Below are positions 8,192 to 18,200 of a DNA stretch of 64,000 bases, piece after piece. Position 1 is the stretch's first letter. Every line of letters begins with the position of its first letter. Origin of the DNA: Candidatus Saccharibacteria bacterium UBA1944 (lineage in GTDB: Bacteria; Patescibacteriota; Saccharimonadia; Saccharimonadales; Saccharimonadaceae); NCBI GenBank assembly GCA_002336935.1, contig DDEW01000018.1, forward strand, positions 29,898 to 93,897, written 5' to 3'. Position numbers and translations under genes: made by a program. The notes under the pieces are model-generated. The model was given only the letters and a program-made list of their open reading frames with translations, ran no database searches and was not told the DNA's origin.

Positions 8192-9562
8192 ATGCATAGC
8201 GCACTATGGCAAAGCGTCCTAGGCGAAATAGAGCTCTCCGTTTCGCACGGAAATTTTGAAACTTGGTTCAAAAACACCGAGTTGCTTCATTATAGTAATA
8301 ATGAGGTAGTGATCGGTGTGATCAATGTCTTCACTCGCACGCAACTTGAAAAAAAGTACAACTCACAAATAAAACAAGTGCTCAAAAATAACGGTATTGC
8401 CGTTAAGGCGATTCGTTACGAAGTACTCTCTACTAAAAAAAGTGTTATTAGTCGCGAAACAACCGGACAATCTGAGCGAGACAGTCGCGTAGATGACCTT
8501 CTAAGTACACCTGCTGCGCGAACAACCACGACTGCCAAGACGCCCGCTACCACACTCAATCCGCGCTATACTTTTGAGACTTTTATTGTGGGCAGTAGCA
8601 ACGACCTTGCGTATACTGCCTGCCAAGCGGTCGCTGCGATGCCCGGCATCAAATATAATCCACTTTTCATTTATGGTGGCGTCGGCCTTGGCAAAACCCA
8701 CCTTCTTCAAGCAGTAGGAAACGAAATTATCAAAAAAAATCCCGGTGCCAAAGTAGCCTATTTGAGTAGCGAAACCTTTGTGAAGGAGTTCCTTGAGAGT
8801 ATTCGCTTCAAAAAAACCGGCTTCAGTGATAAGTATCGCAATGTTGATGTACTCATTGTTGATGATATGCAGTTCATTGCTGGTAAGGAAAAAACGCAGG
8901 AGGAATTCTTCCATACGTTTAACGCCCTTCACCAAGCAAATAAAGCAATTATTATCGGTAGTGACAAACCTCCGCGTAGCATTCCCACACTTACCGAACG
9001 ACTCCGAAGTCGATTTGAATGGGGCATGGCAATTGATATTCAAATGCCCGACTTTGAGACACGTTGTGCAATTGTCGAAACGAAGGCAAGTCAAAGCGGC
9101 ATCACACTTGGCCGTGAAACCGTTGAATACCTTGCTAAGAATATTAAAACGAACATCAGGGAGCTCGAGGGTGCACTCAATCAGCTCCTTGCCTACGCCG
9201 AGATGCGCGGCATCACTCCAGACATATCCATTGCTGAAGGATTAATAGGTAATGTGCGGCACAGTCGACCGCAGCATCTTACCCCTAAACAGATTATCGA
9301 TAAAACAGCGCGGCACTTTCAAATCGATATGAAAGATATTTGCGGCAATAAACGAGACAAACACATCGTTGTGCCGCGGCAAGTTGCAATGTATCTTTTA
9401 AGGAGTGAGTTACACCTTAGTTTTCCCCGTATCGCCAATGAACTTGGACGCAAAGATCATACCACTGCAATCCATTCCGTCGAAAAAATTGAGAAGTCAA
9501 TAAAACTCGACTTTCTCATTCGCGAACAAGTAGCTGAAATCCGGGAGAAGCTATATGCATAG
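8192..9562 (+). CDS. dnaA: chromosomal replication initiator protein DnaA
   Basis: The 456-aa protein has domain I (ALWQSVLGEIELSVSHGNFETWFKNTELL), a Ser/Thr-rich linker at about 100-125, and an AAA+ domain with Walker A GGVGLGKTHLLQAVG and Walker B DVLIVDDMQFIAGK. The C-terminal DNA-binding domain contains RQVAMYLLRSELHLSFPRIANELGRKDHTTAIHSVEKI, which holds the DnaA signature. The ATG at 8192 is preferred; a GGAGG-rich segment lies about 12 bases upstream. An in-frame TTG at 8168 would add eight residues. It opens oriC by binding the boxes on either side of the gene. Confidence 0.97.
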   Translation: MHSALWQSVLGEIELSVSHGNFETWFKNTELLHYSNNEVVIGVINVFTRTQLEKKYNSQIKQVLKNNGIAVKAIRYEVLSTKKSVISRETTGQSERDSRVDDLLSTPAARTTTTAKTPATTLNPRYTFETFIVGSSNDLAYTACQAVAAMPGIKYNPLFIYGGVGLGKTHLLQAVGNEIIKKNPGAKVAYLSSETFVKEFLESIRFKKTGFSDKYRNVDVLIVDDMQFIAGKEKTQEEFFHTFNALHQANKAIIIGSDKPPRSIPTLTERLRSRFEWGMAIDIQMPDFETRCAIVETKASQSGITLGRETVEYLAKNIKTNIRELEGALNQLLAYAEMRGITPDISIAEGLIGNVRHSRPQHLTPKQIIDKTARHFQIDMKDICGNKRDKHIVVPRQVAMYLLRSELHLSFPRIANELGRKDHTTAIHSVEKIEKSIKLDFLIREQVAEIREKLYA

Positions 9563-9815
9563 CAATTGTGGAAAATCTGCGAATAATTTGAGGACAGAGC
9601 AAGGGATAACCAGTGTATCACTATTCACAGTTGCTGATGCGGTTCGCTATACATGGGGATACCTACAAAGTCTTACCCACTCTATACGCTTAGTTTCCAC
9701 CGAATTTTCCACACGCATAATGCCACCACTACCCCTTTGTGAACAAACGATTTACCCAGTTTCCACAGCACCTATAACTAAGACCACGAATGTAAAAAGG
9801 AGAAATAGTTAATAT
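9563..9815. other. dnaA-dnaN intergenic region with further DnaA boxes
   Basis: TGTGGAAAA (9567-9575, minus box) and TTTTCCACA (9705-9713) are good DnaA boxes, and GTTTCCACA (9759-9767) is a one-mismatch box. An 85-codon open frame overlaps this stretch but has no start signal or recognisable product. I read the region as the second half of the origin plus the dnaN leader. AAGGAG lies near 9799. Confidence 0.7.
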
Positions 9816-10916
9816 ATGGAACTTTCAGTCACCCAAGAAAATCTTGCACGAGCACTCTCTGCGGTAGGACGTGTTGCAAGTAGTAAAGCCGGGCTGCCTA
9901 TCCTGAGCAATATCCTCCTGCGAACCGAGGGTAACAGATTGCTGGTAGCGGCAACAAACCTTGAAATAGCCTCCACGTATTATATTGGCGCGAAGGTTGT
10001 AAAACAGGGTGCAGTCACATTGCCAGCAAGGCTTGTCAGTGAATTCGTTGCAAGTCTCCCAAAGGGCACTATCGAATTGAGTACAAAAGGTGCACATATG
10101 ACGCTAAAGTCTGGTACCTACCAATCGGTCATTAATGGCGTTGATGCTGACGATTTTCCGGAGCTTCCAACAATCAATGAAGATGAATCGGTTAAATATA
10201 CGATTGCAACACCCGACTTTAAGCAAGCGGTTGCGCAGACGATCATTACAAGCAGTAGCGACGCTACCCGACCAGTGCTCACCGGTGTGTACTGGCATTC
10301 GGTAGACGGATGGTTGTGCCTTGCAGCAACCGATGGATATCGATTGGCGGAACGACGATTAGTGGAGACAAAAAGCCAAATCGCAGCCATTGTGCCAACA
10401 AGCAGCCTTCAAGAAGTACTACGTACACTATCTGAAACAGTAGAGGAAGTTGAGTTGCTATTTGATGATTCACAGGTGCGCTTTCGTATTGGCGAAGCTG
10501 AAATAACCAGTCGCTTAATTGATGGAAATTATCCAGACTACCGGCAATTGATCCCGAAGGAATCTGAAACGGTGGTCACTATTAAAGCGGAAGATTTTGG
10601 ACGTATTGTTAAGATTGCTGGATTGTTCGCTCGAGAATCTGGCGGCAGTATTACACTTACTGCAGATGCCGAAAAACAAGAACTCAGTATCCATTCAATT
10701 GCCAGTGAACTCGGTGAGAACACGAGTAGTGCCCCGGCTACTATTACAATGGCCGGTCAAGTAACACTTAATTCACGATATGTGAGCGAGGCGCTCGGTG
10801 CAATTGATGGCGATAGTGTTATCTTTCGATTCAGCGGTAAGCTGTCGCCAACCGTACTGGGGTCTGACGAGAAGAACCCTGTTTATACGCATATTATTAT
10901 GCCGCTTAAGAGCTAG
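9816..10916 (+). CDS. dnaN: DNA polymerase III beta subunit (sliding clamp)
   Basis: The 366-aa product matches the full length of DnaN. The N terminus MELSVTQENLARALSAVGRVASSKAGLPILSNILL, the middle domain with TRPVLTGVYWHSVDGWLCLAATDGYRLAERR, and the C-terminal LNSRYVSEAL with HIIMPLKS are all standard. Three clamp domains are intact. AAGGAG lies about 12 bases upstream of the ATG. The protein rings DNA and tethers polymerase; the terminal MPL residues line the partner-binding pocket region. It is followed six bases later by recF. Confidence 0.97.
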   Translation: MELSVTQENLARALSAVGRVASSKAGLPILSNILLRTEGNRLLVAATNLEIASTYYIGAKVVKQGAVTLPARLVSEFVASLPKGTIELSTKGAHMTLKSGTYQSVINGVDADDFPELPTINEDESVKYTIATPDFKQAVAQTIITSSSDATRPVLTGVYWHSVDGWLCLAATDGYRLAERRLVETKSQIAAIVPTSSLQEVLRTLSETVEEVELLFDDSQVRFRIGEAEITSRLIDGNYPDYRQLIPKESETVVTIKAEDFGRIVKIAGLFARESGGSITLTADAEKQELSIHSIASELGENTSSAPATITMAGQVTLNSRYVSEALGAIDGDSVIFRFSGKLSPTVLGSDEKNPVYTHIIMPLKS

Positions 10917-10922
10917 GCTGGT

Positions 10923-11963
10923 ATGAAGCTTGCCAATCTTCGTGTTCAGAACTATCGTAACCACAAAGACCTAACGTGTACTTTTTCGCCGTCGGTAACA
11001 ACGATTCATGGCCTAAATGGTACAGGCAAAACGTCTCTACTTGAGGCAATTTATACAATTTGCCGTGGGATTTCGTTCAAAGCTAGTGACACCGGTATTG
11101 TGCGGGAAACGAGCGATTGGTATCGAGTTGATTGCCGCGATGATGAGCAAAAAACACGAACATATTTGTATGATAATCGAACAGGAAAAAAGGCAAAACA
11201 GTATACAATCGATAATAAAAAGTTTGCCCGGATGCCAGCGCAATACAAGTGGCCAGTTATCCTTTTTACACCCGATGATTTGCGACTGATTGATGGTTCA
11301 CCTGCTCGACGCCGTCGCTACCTGGATCAATTACTGTCGCAACTTGACCCAACCTATGCGCAAGCGGTGAGACGCTACGAACGAGCCTTGATGCAGCGAA
11401 ATCGGCTACTAAAGAACAACGCCACCATAGACACATTGTTTTCTTGGGACGTACTGCTAAGCCAAGCGGGTGCGTATATTATTGCCGCTCGTCACAAGTA
11501 CATCCAGCGAATTAATGAGCGAATAAACCAACAATACCAGCACATAGCTGGTGTAGACGATGCACTTTGTGTTGAATACACAGCAAACCGAGTCCCCTCG
11601 CCCGCTCAGCTCCTTGCAGCACTTCAGCAATCGACTGAACGCGATCTACTGGTTGGAGCAACCTCAACTGGCCCACATCGCCACGATATGATTGTTACAA
11701 CAAGAGGGAGACTTGCGAGCGACACCATGTCACGTGGTGAGATTCGCACGTTTATTCTCGCCTTGAAATATATTGAAAAAAATCTTCTTGAGGAGCAGTC
11801 TGGTCAAAAACCGATTGTGCTTCTTGATGATGTGTTTGGAGAGTTGGATCAACACCGACAGCGACATCTTCTTAGTGCTTTTTCTGATAATCAAGTGATC
11901 ATTACATCAACCCACTCAGTGGGTCGCCAAAGCCGCCAGGCAACGAAGATTCGGCTTGTTTAG
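10923..11963 (+). CDS. recF: DNA replication and repair protein RecF
   Basis: The 346-aa SMC-like ATPase starts MKLANLRVQNYRNHKDLTCTFSP. Walker A is GLNGTGKTSLLEAIY, the ABC-type signature is MSRGEIRTFILALKYIEKN, and Walker B is PIVLLDDVFGELDQHRQRHLL. It loads RecA at gapped DNA with RecOR. The gene closes the dnaA-dnaN-recF cluster. Instead of gyrB, the next gene is the end of a convergent secretion operon only three bases away, so any termination signal must lie inside coding sequence. Confidence 0.96.
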   Translation: MKLANLRVQNYRNHKDLTCTFSPSVTTIHGLNGTGKTSLLEAIYTICRGISFKASDTGIVRETSDWYRVDCRDDEQKTRTYLYDNRTGKKAKQYTIDNKKFARMPAQYKWPVILFTPDDLRLIDGSPARRRRYLDQLLSQLDPTYAQAVRRYERALMQRNRLLKNNATIDTLFSWDVLLSQAGAYIIAARHKYIQRINERINQQYQHIAGVDDALCVEYTANRVPSPAQLLAALQQSTERDLLVGATSTGPHRHDMIVTTRGRLASDTMSRGEIRTFILALKYIEKNLLEEQSGQKPIVLLDDVFGELDQHRQRHLLSAFSDNQVIITSTHSVGRQSRQATKIRLV

Positions 11964-11966
11964 CAA

Positions 11967-12596
11967 CTACTGAAGCCCAAGCTTATTTGTTGCTTGCAAA
12001 AGTGAGCGGTCAACTGAAGGGGTATTATAGACAGTAAGGACAACCTGTGGCTTACTTACCACTTCCCATGAACTGTCTTTCTTTTTTATAATTGCACGAT
12101 AAATTACGCCTGGATTGCTATCGGTTGCAGTGCGTGAGGTTAAAAGTACGCCCGCCCAGTCTGCATTTGCCATCAATGTGACATTGTTTATCTGGTATGA
12201 AGCCATTGCAGTCGGATACTGTGCGCGCAAGGCGTCCTCAAGCTGTGGCTTTATTTTTGGAACAAGCTTCTTTCTGTACTCCAGTGAGTAAGCTGGCGCG
12301 ATAGTAAGGGTATCATTCTTCGTGACCGTAAAAGAGTTTACCGAAGTGTCAGCGTCCTTTCCTTGTGGTGTGTAAATGTAGCTCCCTTCTTTTAAGCGGA
12401 TAGTCTGGTTGGAGGTGATGGTTATTTCTTTTTGCGTCTCCCCCTCATGAGAAGCACCCGCTTTAATAACCACTCCCGTCGCAGGAGAGTTGAGTACGAT
12501 AGTAATGGAACGGTAGCTTAAGTAATCCTGGAGCCATAAGAGTCCACCAAGGGTAGCGGCTGCAAGAATTACAAGAATAATTAGCTTCTGTTTCAT
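11967..12596 (-). CDS. membrane-anchored PEGA-like protein, 209 aa (paralogue of the preceding gene)
   Basis: A single N-terminal transmembrane helix (LIILVILAAATLGGLLWL) is followed by an extracellular part. Residues 30-100 form a small beta domain (SITIVLNSPATGVVIKAG...TIRLKEGSYIYTPQGKD) like a PEGA repeat. The rest has an alpha/beta region with GVIYRAIIKKKDSSWEVVSKPQVVLTVYNTPSVDRSLL. The start overlaps the previous stop by four bases (ATGA). It shares the KEGSYxY pattern with its neighbour. It is the last gene of the long secretion operon. PEGA-type domains are usually surface-associated; the function is unknown. Confidence 0.6.
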   Translation of the reverse strand: MKQKLIILVILAAATLGGLLWLQDYLSYRSITIVLNSPATGVVIKAGASHEGETQKEITITSNQTIRLKEGSYIYTPQGKDADTSVNSFTVTKNDTLTIAPAYSLEYRKKLVPKIKPQLEDALRAQYPTAMASYQINNVTLMANADWAGVLLTSRTATDSNPGVIYRAIIKKKDSSWEVVSKPQVVLTVYNTPSVDRSLLQATNKLGLQ

Positions 12597-13222
12597 CTAA
12601 AAGGGTTCTCCTCTTTGTTGATTTCTATCTTATAGTCAACGGGGTCATATCCCCAGTTAGAAATTTGCGTGACTGCAGCATCATAATAATCAGGGGTGGT
12701 GTGTATGGTAAGGATAATCGATTCACCAGAGTTGTCGGATGGATCGTTCTTGTAGCCAATAGTAAAAAGCATATTAGAATAAGGGAGTAGCCCAACGATA
12801 GGGTTCTTTTCTTGAAAGTCCTCGCCTTTTATTGTCGCAGCAGTATTGGCGAAGTCCTCTAATCGCAAGTAGTCATTGCGGCGCTGTTTATAGAGTGTCC
12901 TCCCCTCATTATCAAGCGGATCTAGGGGGGCAATGATAGAGGATGATGCACCTTTCTTTACGACTAACGTTCCTGACATTGGCGTGAAGTGATCCCTTGT
13001 AACACTGTACGAATAACTCCCCTCTTTAAGGTAGGTGGAAGTATCCTTTATGCGCTTTCCATTAATCGTTACAACTGAATCGAGTGGAGCAATGTAGATT
13101 TCCACCTTTTCCTTACCTGCAATCGAGACTGCATTCCATATAGCAAGGAGAATAGCTATGAGCATGATGAGCGCTATTGCTCCAAGTCCTAGTTTTACAA
13201 ATTGTTGGGAATTATCTTGCAT
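12593..13222 (-). CDS. membrane-anchored PEGA-like protein, 209 aa
   Basis: One N-terminal helix (FVKLGLGAIALIMLIAILLAIWNAV) anchors an outside domain. Residues 40-95 (KVEIYIAPLDSVVTINGKRIKDTSTYLKEGSYSYSVTRDHFTPMSGTLVVKKG) match the PEGA pattern of a repeated beta unit. The C-terminal half includes YDAAVTQISNWGYDPVDYKIEIN, the same place as the IYRAIIK region of its paralogue. The gene starts two bases after the hydrolase gene ends and is translationally coupled to the next. I infer an accessory surface component of the same machine. Confidence 0.6.
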   Translation of the reverse strand: MQDNSQQFVKLGLGAIALIMLIAILLAIWNAVSIAGKEKVEIYIAPLDSVVTINGKRIKDTSTYLKEGSYSYSVTRDHFTPMSGTLVVKKGASSSIIAPLDPLDNEGRTLYKQRRNDYLRLEDFANTAATIKGEDFQEKNPIVGLLPYSNMLFTIGYKNDPSDNSGESIILTIHTTPDYYDAAVTQISNWGYDPVDYKIEINKEENPFR

Positions 13223-13223
13223 A

Positions 13224-15251
13224 TTACTTTTTCCTATACCAGTTTGTGTCGCCTGATGTTATAGTTTCTTTGCCTGCCATGGGAGCGCGTGAGCAAAGTG
13301 ACGCTGAGGCAATCTTACTTCCGAATCCCGCAATATCACCAACAAAGATAAAAGTGTGGCCTGGTGAAAATGCGACGTCGCCGGGTTTGAGCGTGGCAGC
13401 GTCAACACCAGATCCAAGTGATTGCCAGTTTTCTTTAGCCCATCGTTCTTGGTCGCCGGTTGGCCCGCCCTTACCTTTATAGTTATAGCCAGGATCTAGC
13501 CCACTATTAATGACGAGTCGAGTGACAAAGCCTCCACAATCTACGCTATCATCGGCAACACGAATACCTTTTTGTTTAAGGCAGTAGTCGATTGTTCCGC
13601 CAACGTAAAGCCCTTCGCTCATCGCTTTCTTTACTGCATCACGGTAGGCTGGCCGTGTTTCGGTAAATCCTCTTCCTTTATACTCCGGCCAGGCATAGGC
13701 TAGTGTTGTTGCAGCCAGGTCGCCGCCAGCAAAGCTACCCCCACTGCATCCCCCTTCTGTTGCGCCTGCACCAGTCGGGTTGGCGGCAATGATGCCCTTC
13801 GAGATTCCTTCGGCGTAAGATTCAAGCGTCTTTTCACTCATCGCGTTACTCGCGTTATCGGCGACAATTTCGTTGTATACCCAAGGCAACGTATCGGCAA
13901 TGAGCATAATGTTAGGTATGTTGCCACCCGCTAGTCCAGAACGCCCCTCAAACGATAAACTATCGGTTGAAACTGATTGCGCTTCAACCTTAGTGCGTTC
14001 CTGGGCGATAGCTTTTGCATACGCCTGGCTTTTATCAGCAGTGTCTTTATTGTCGAAAGTTATTTTTTTAGATGACCCCGGAGATTGCATGCGGTAGTCG
14101 CCTACATGTTGCGGCGTTGCTGTTGACTTGCCAGGCTTAGGGGTACTATGAATACTCACGGCAAGTGCCGCTTTTGCTCCTAGTGCACGATCGACGCGTT
14201 GCCGATACGTAACATCTTCACCAACACTTGTCTTTAGCATTACAACTGTATAACCCACCTTTTCAAGTTTCGCTTTTACGCGTTGAGCAACAGTAAAGAC
14301 ATTTTTATCCTCTGGTGGGTTAGAGTAGTCGATCATCTTGATTCCAGTCTTCTCATCAACCTTACTCGTGCTCGTACCATTGTGCCCCGGGTCAATGGCA
14401 ATCACTCCCTTGCCTGTCGCGCTTATTTCAGATGTTTGTGGAGTACTGGTGGTTGGTGTTGGCGCAGTAGAAGGATTAGTCGTAGCGCTTCCTGCTGAGG
14501 GTGATGCCGCTTCACCGCTTGACTGCGATTTCATCTTTTCGAGGATTTTTTCGCCAAAATCTGCACGCTTTGCGGCGTGGGATTCACTTTGATCGCCAGG
14601 GCGCTCAAAGCTATAAAGCCATACATCAGAAGCTTCGCGCACTGTCTTGGCAGCTTTTATTGCCTCCCACTCTGTTGCACCCGAAGGGCCATACCCATCG
14701 CGTACTTTTCTCGTTGTACTCTCCTGGTAAAGGTAGTCGAGCTCAAATGATAGGAAGCTATCATTAGCACCTATATCAACTCCATCAGGCACATACCCCT
14801 TACTTTCAGCCGTGGCTTTGCCGTACTGAGGAGAATAGAAAGTGGGAAAAATTTCAGGCAGACCTGATCGCATCTTGTCAACCACTTCAGTTCGTCGGCT
14901 TCCCGTCCACTGGACAATACCATATCCGCCCTTTGGCCAACCCTGACTCTCTTCTTGTCGGAACGGACTAAAGCCGCTCTCTTGCTGAATATTACCTAAT
15001 ATTCCTGCTGCCTGCTCATTGCTCAAGCCTTTGTCAATAAAGTAATTCCACATTTTGGCAACATTGTCATTGCCTCGTACTTTTGTACCGGCTGATGCGG
15101 TAAAACAAGGATCGGTGGCATTGGGGTCATAGATGATGACACCATTGTTGGCGTAGAAGTTGTAATCTACATCGACTGCTGCGGCTAGTGTGGGGTGAAT
15201 AACAACAAGAGTAATGGCAAGTAATAAGGCAAAACGGCGAGTATATCTCAT
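13224..15251 (-). CDS. secreted three-domain cell wall hydrolase: lysozyme-like, Amidase_3, NlpC/P60-like
   Basis: The start ATG at 15251 has AGGAAGGGGG upstream; 675 aa result. A signal peptide (RRFALLLAITLVVIHPTLAAA) opens the protein. Residues about 45-190 resemble phage-tail lysozyme domains (MWNYFIDKGLSNEQAAGILGNIQQESGF). After a Ser/Thr/Pro linker, about 285-490 is an N-acetylmuramoyl-L-alanine amidase (IDPGHNG, a PPED glutamate, LAVSIHST). About 530-675 is NlpC/P60-like, with DCGGFVTRLV (Cys) and GHTFIFVGDI (His). It would cut both glycan and peptide parts of murein. Its place in the secretion operon suggests opening the cell wall for the apparatus, its own or a partner cell's. Confidence 0.85.
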   Translation of the reverse strand: MRYTRRFALLLAITLVVIHPTLAAAVDVDYNFYANNGVIIYDPNATDPCFTASAGTKVRGNDNVAKMWNYFIDKGLSNEQAAGILGNIQQESGFSPFRQEESQGWPKGGYGIVQWTGSRRTEVVDKMRSGLPEIFPTFYSPQYGKATAESKGYVPDGVDIGANDSFLSFELDYLYQESTTRKVRDGYGPSGATEWEAIKAAKTVREASDVWLYSFERPGDQSESHAAKRADFGEKILEKMKSQSSGEAASPSAGSATTNPSTAPTPTTSTPQTSEISATGKGVIAIDPGHNGTSTSKVDEKTGIKMIDYSNPPEDKNVFTVAQRVKAKLEKVGYTVVMLKTSVGEDVTYRQRVDRALGAKAALAVSIHSTPKPGKSTATPQHVGDYRMQSPGSSKKITFDNKDTADKSQAYAKAIAQERTKVEAQSVSTDSLSFEGRSGLAGGNIPNIMLIADTLPWVYNEIVADNASNAMSEKTLESYAEGISKGIIAANPTGAGATEGGCSGGSFAGGDLAATTLAYAWPEYKGRGFTETRPAYRDAVKKAMSEGLYVGGTIDYCLKQKGIRVADDSVDCGGFVTRLVINSGLDPGYNYKGKGGPTGDQERWAKENWQSLGSGVDAATLKPGDVAFSPGHTFIFVGDIAGFGSKIASASLCSRAPMAGKETITSGDTNWYRKK

Positions 15252-15253
15252 CA

Positions 15254-18200
15254 CTACCCCCTTCCTATGCACTGAGCTGTTGCTCGGCCCGCTAGGTCGT
15301 TATAATCAATATTCTTATTAGCGGCAAGGTCAAGAAAAACGTCGTTAGGGCAAATGGGTTTACCGTTGTAGTCTATATCCATATGAAGGTGGGCGCCACA
15401 GGAGTTTCCTACATTGCCGACGGTCATGATCTGCTCACCGGTATTGACGGTGCTTTTTGTCGTCACATCGTTACCATGGGCATACGACACTCTCAATGTC
15501 CCACCGGGGACCTTTGAAGTTACCTCCAGGCCACCATTGTTGCTAGGGTTGGGTGTCCCAACACATTTTTGACTCGATCGCGGTAGGGGTCGCTTTGTCA
15601 CATTCCCCCCTACCATAGCGTAAACAGGAAGTCCTAAGATACCGTTAAAACTAATATCGACAGAATTATCTGCACCATAGAATGACCCACCACTATACCC
15701 ATGGCCCTTCATGAATCCAGCATGCGTTGCCGGGTCGTCATAGTATTTGCGATCGAGTACCCAGGCTACACCACCGGCTGTTTGGCTGCCAGGATAGGTA
15801 AGCTTCGCATACACAGGTTGGTGGTCTGATGCTTTCGAAACGACTCCCTCGTTCGCCATATGTGTCCAGTTACTTGCGGTTAATCCGCCTTCTGTAGATA
15901 CGTAGATATGATCAATGCCGTTAATCTTGTCGGGGTTGGGACACTCTTTATTTGGCGCCCCGTCTTGCATATCTTTGGCATGTTGCATAATTCCACCTTT
16001 GGTATAGGTGCAGTATGACAGCTTTTGTTCTGGTTTGTCGTTAAAGTCACCAACTACGACAACAGGTGTAGTGGCGGATACCTTAGTTTTAGCCCAGTCA
16101 ATAGTGTACTGTGACGCCTTCTTAATGACATCGGCTGTTCCCCCATATTCCGAGATAGGATAATGAATCGACATCACAAACACCTTATTGCCCTTTGCAT
16201 CTTGTAGTTCAACCCACGGAACAGTTACGTTTGGAAGACTTCCCTTCACAACATTGCTTACCCCGGGTGCCTTACCGCTAGCTACCTTTGTAAATTTTGA
16301 TGAGTTCCACCATATCGCTGTTCGGCCGTCTTCTTGCTGTGTCATACGTGACGTATCTTCAGGGAATACCGCGTAACCTGAAAGATTGGATTTATAGTAG
16401 TCATATTGTTCCGGTGATGTCTCTTGTGTACCGAACACGTCAAATGCTGGATTACCTGCTTGGCCCTTGATAATTTGGAACTGATAGTCACTTCGTAGCT
16501 TAAGACATTCTTTACTATTTGCTGCAGCCGTACAACCCGAGATGTCTTTACCCTTAGGTCCCCAGTTGTCGAACCCAAGAATGTTATAGGAAGCAACAGT
16601 GAAGTCACCCCCGCCTGTTACACTCTCTTGGCCTAGCATCTCGGGCGGGTTAACCTGATTTACAAAGCGAATCGCGTCATCATAGAGGGGGTACTTATCT
16701 TTATCATACTTAGGGCCACCCACTACACAGGTTTCAATGTCATAGATATTCGATTCTTCATCGTCTACGGCATATTGGGGGTCAAGTTCTGTGCGTCCAG
16801 GGTTGTGGCACTTTTCTCTATATTGGGCAAGGTCGCTATTCTCGATGATAGCCATCTTTGGTTCACCAGTCGTACTGTCGCCATCGTATCGAATTTGAGG
16901 GTTCTCGCTATCCACTAGCTTTTCCATAATGTCTTCAAACGTATACTTCTTTTGGAATACGACACTAGGTGACCCCATCGCCTGTAATGCAATTTTGTTG
17001 TCGCTAAAGAATTCATTCCCAACCTCATCACCTACCTGTTCGGGTGTTGGTGGCTCTCCAATGGCGCTTGCGATTGAGCTTGCAGGAGATCTAAAGGGGA
17101 GCGTAGCAAGGGACGCAAAGAAGGCGAGCGGATCTTTAAACGAAGCCGCTCCCATTGTGCGCTGCACTGATCCAGCTGCAATGCCGAGGGTTGAATAGGG
17201 GTTAGTAATATCAAGCGGTGTATCTTTTGCTAAGTACTTTTGATCATCGATGTAACTATTTTGATACTGTTTCAATGTACCCTCGTATGCTGTCATTTGT
17301 GCATAGGTTGCAGCATTTCCTCCTGATCCGATACCGTTAGAAAATTCATACATCTGCCAACCAGTACCAAGTCCGTCGAAAGCAGCGAAGCCATTCTTTA
17401 TATAGCCCGCAATATTTCCACCAGACAGGACTTGAACAATATATCCCATTCCAAACGTACTTACTCCAGCAAGAAGTATTCCCAATTTATCCCATCCACT
17501 TAAGCTTTTATTTAGGGCCTTAAATGCTTTCCAAGAGTCCTTTGCCATGGTTCTGAATACACCTTTTTCAGCAAAGTCCGCCATCTTTTTTTCAAGAAGT
17601 TTTTTCATTGCTTCTTTACCAAACTTCTGGGTCATTTTCTCTGCCATGTCTTTAATGACCTTCTTGAAAGTCTCTTTGATAGCAACCTTAACGGCAGTTT
17701 CGGCTGCCTTTTGCGCCGCTGTAGCTGCACCGCCTGTAAAGAAGCCGATAACGAAAGACGCAACGGTTACGCCAATTTGGACACCCAAGTTTTGTACAAG
17801 TCCACAACCAGTTTTCATAACTTTTCTTCCTAGGCGCGCCTTGGCAAATGGAGTATCTGCGCTTCCAAGGCTTACAATACTTCCTATGGTTGAGTGGAGG
17901 GCAAGCATACCTGTATAAAGCGCAACCATCGCGCGCCCACCCGTGGCGGAAACAGCACTCGGCTCACTACTCAGCTGACCACTAAATAACATAGATGCGT
18001 AAGATGAACTGTCAAAATGTTGACCTGTGACCGGGTCTTTCTGCATAAGAAGGTTCATGAGATAATTTACTGAACCATCATCCTCACCAGCCTTAGCACG
18101 CTCAAGGGCAGCGCGAATAGTCATTGCAAATCGTACAGTATTGACGAGTGCGACACCACGGGCAAGCGCATTTGCTTGTTGGGCAACCTGATAGATCGTA

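Noticed and set aside
8501..9094. Long open frame on the strand opposite dnaA (197 codons)
   Set aside because: It lies fully inside dnaA, has no ribosome site and no recognisable protein pattern. It is a shadow frame.
9555..9812. 85-codon frame between dnaA and dnaN
   Set aside because: It overlaps the DnaA-box region, has no ribosome site and no recognisable protein. I treat the region as origin DNA.
13224..15251. Phage-tail-lysozyme-like domain as a sign of a prophage
   Set aside because: No integrase, capsid, portal, terminase or tail genes are near. The domain is part of a secreted protein within the VirB4 operon.
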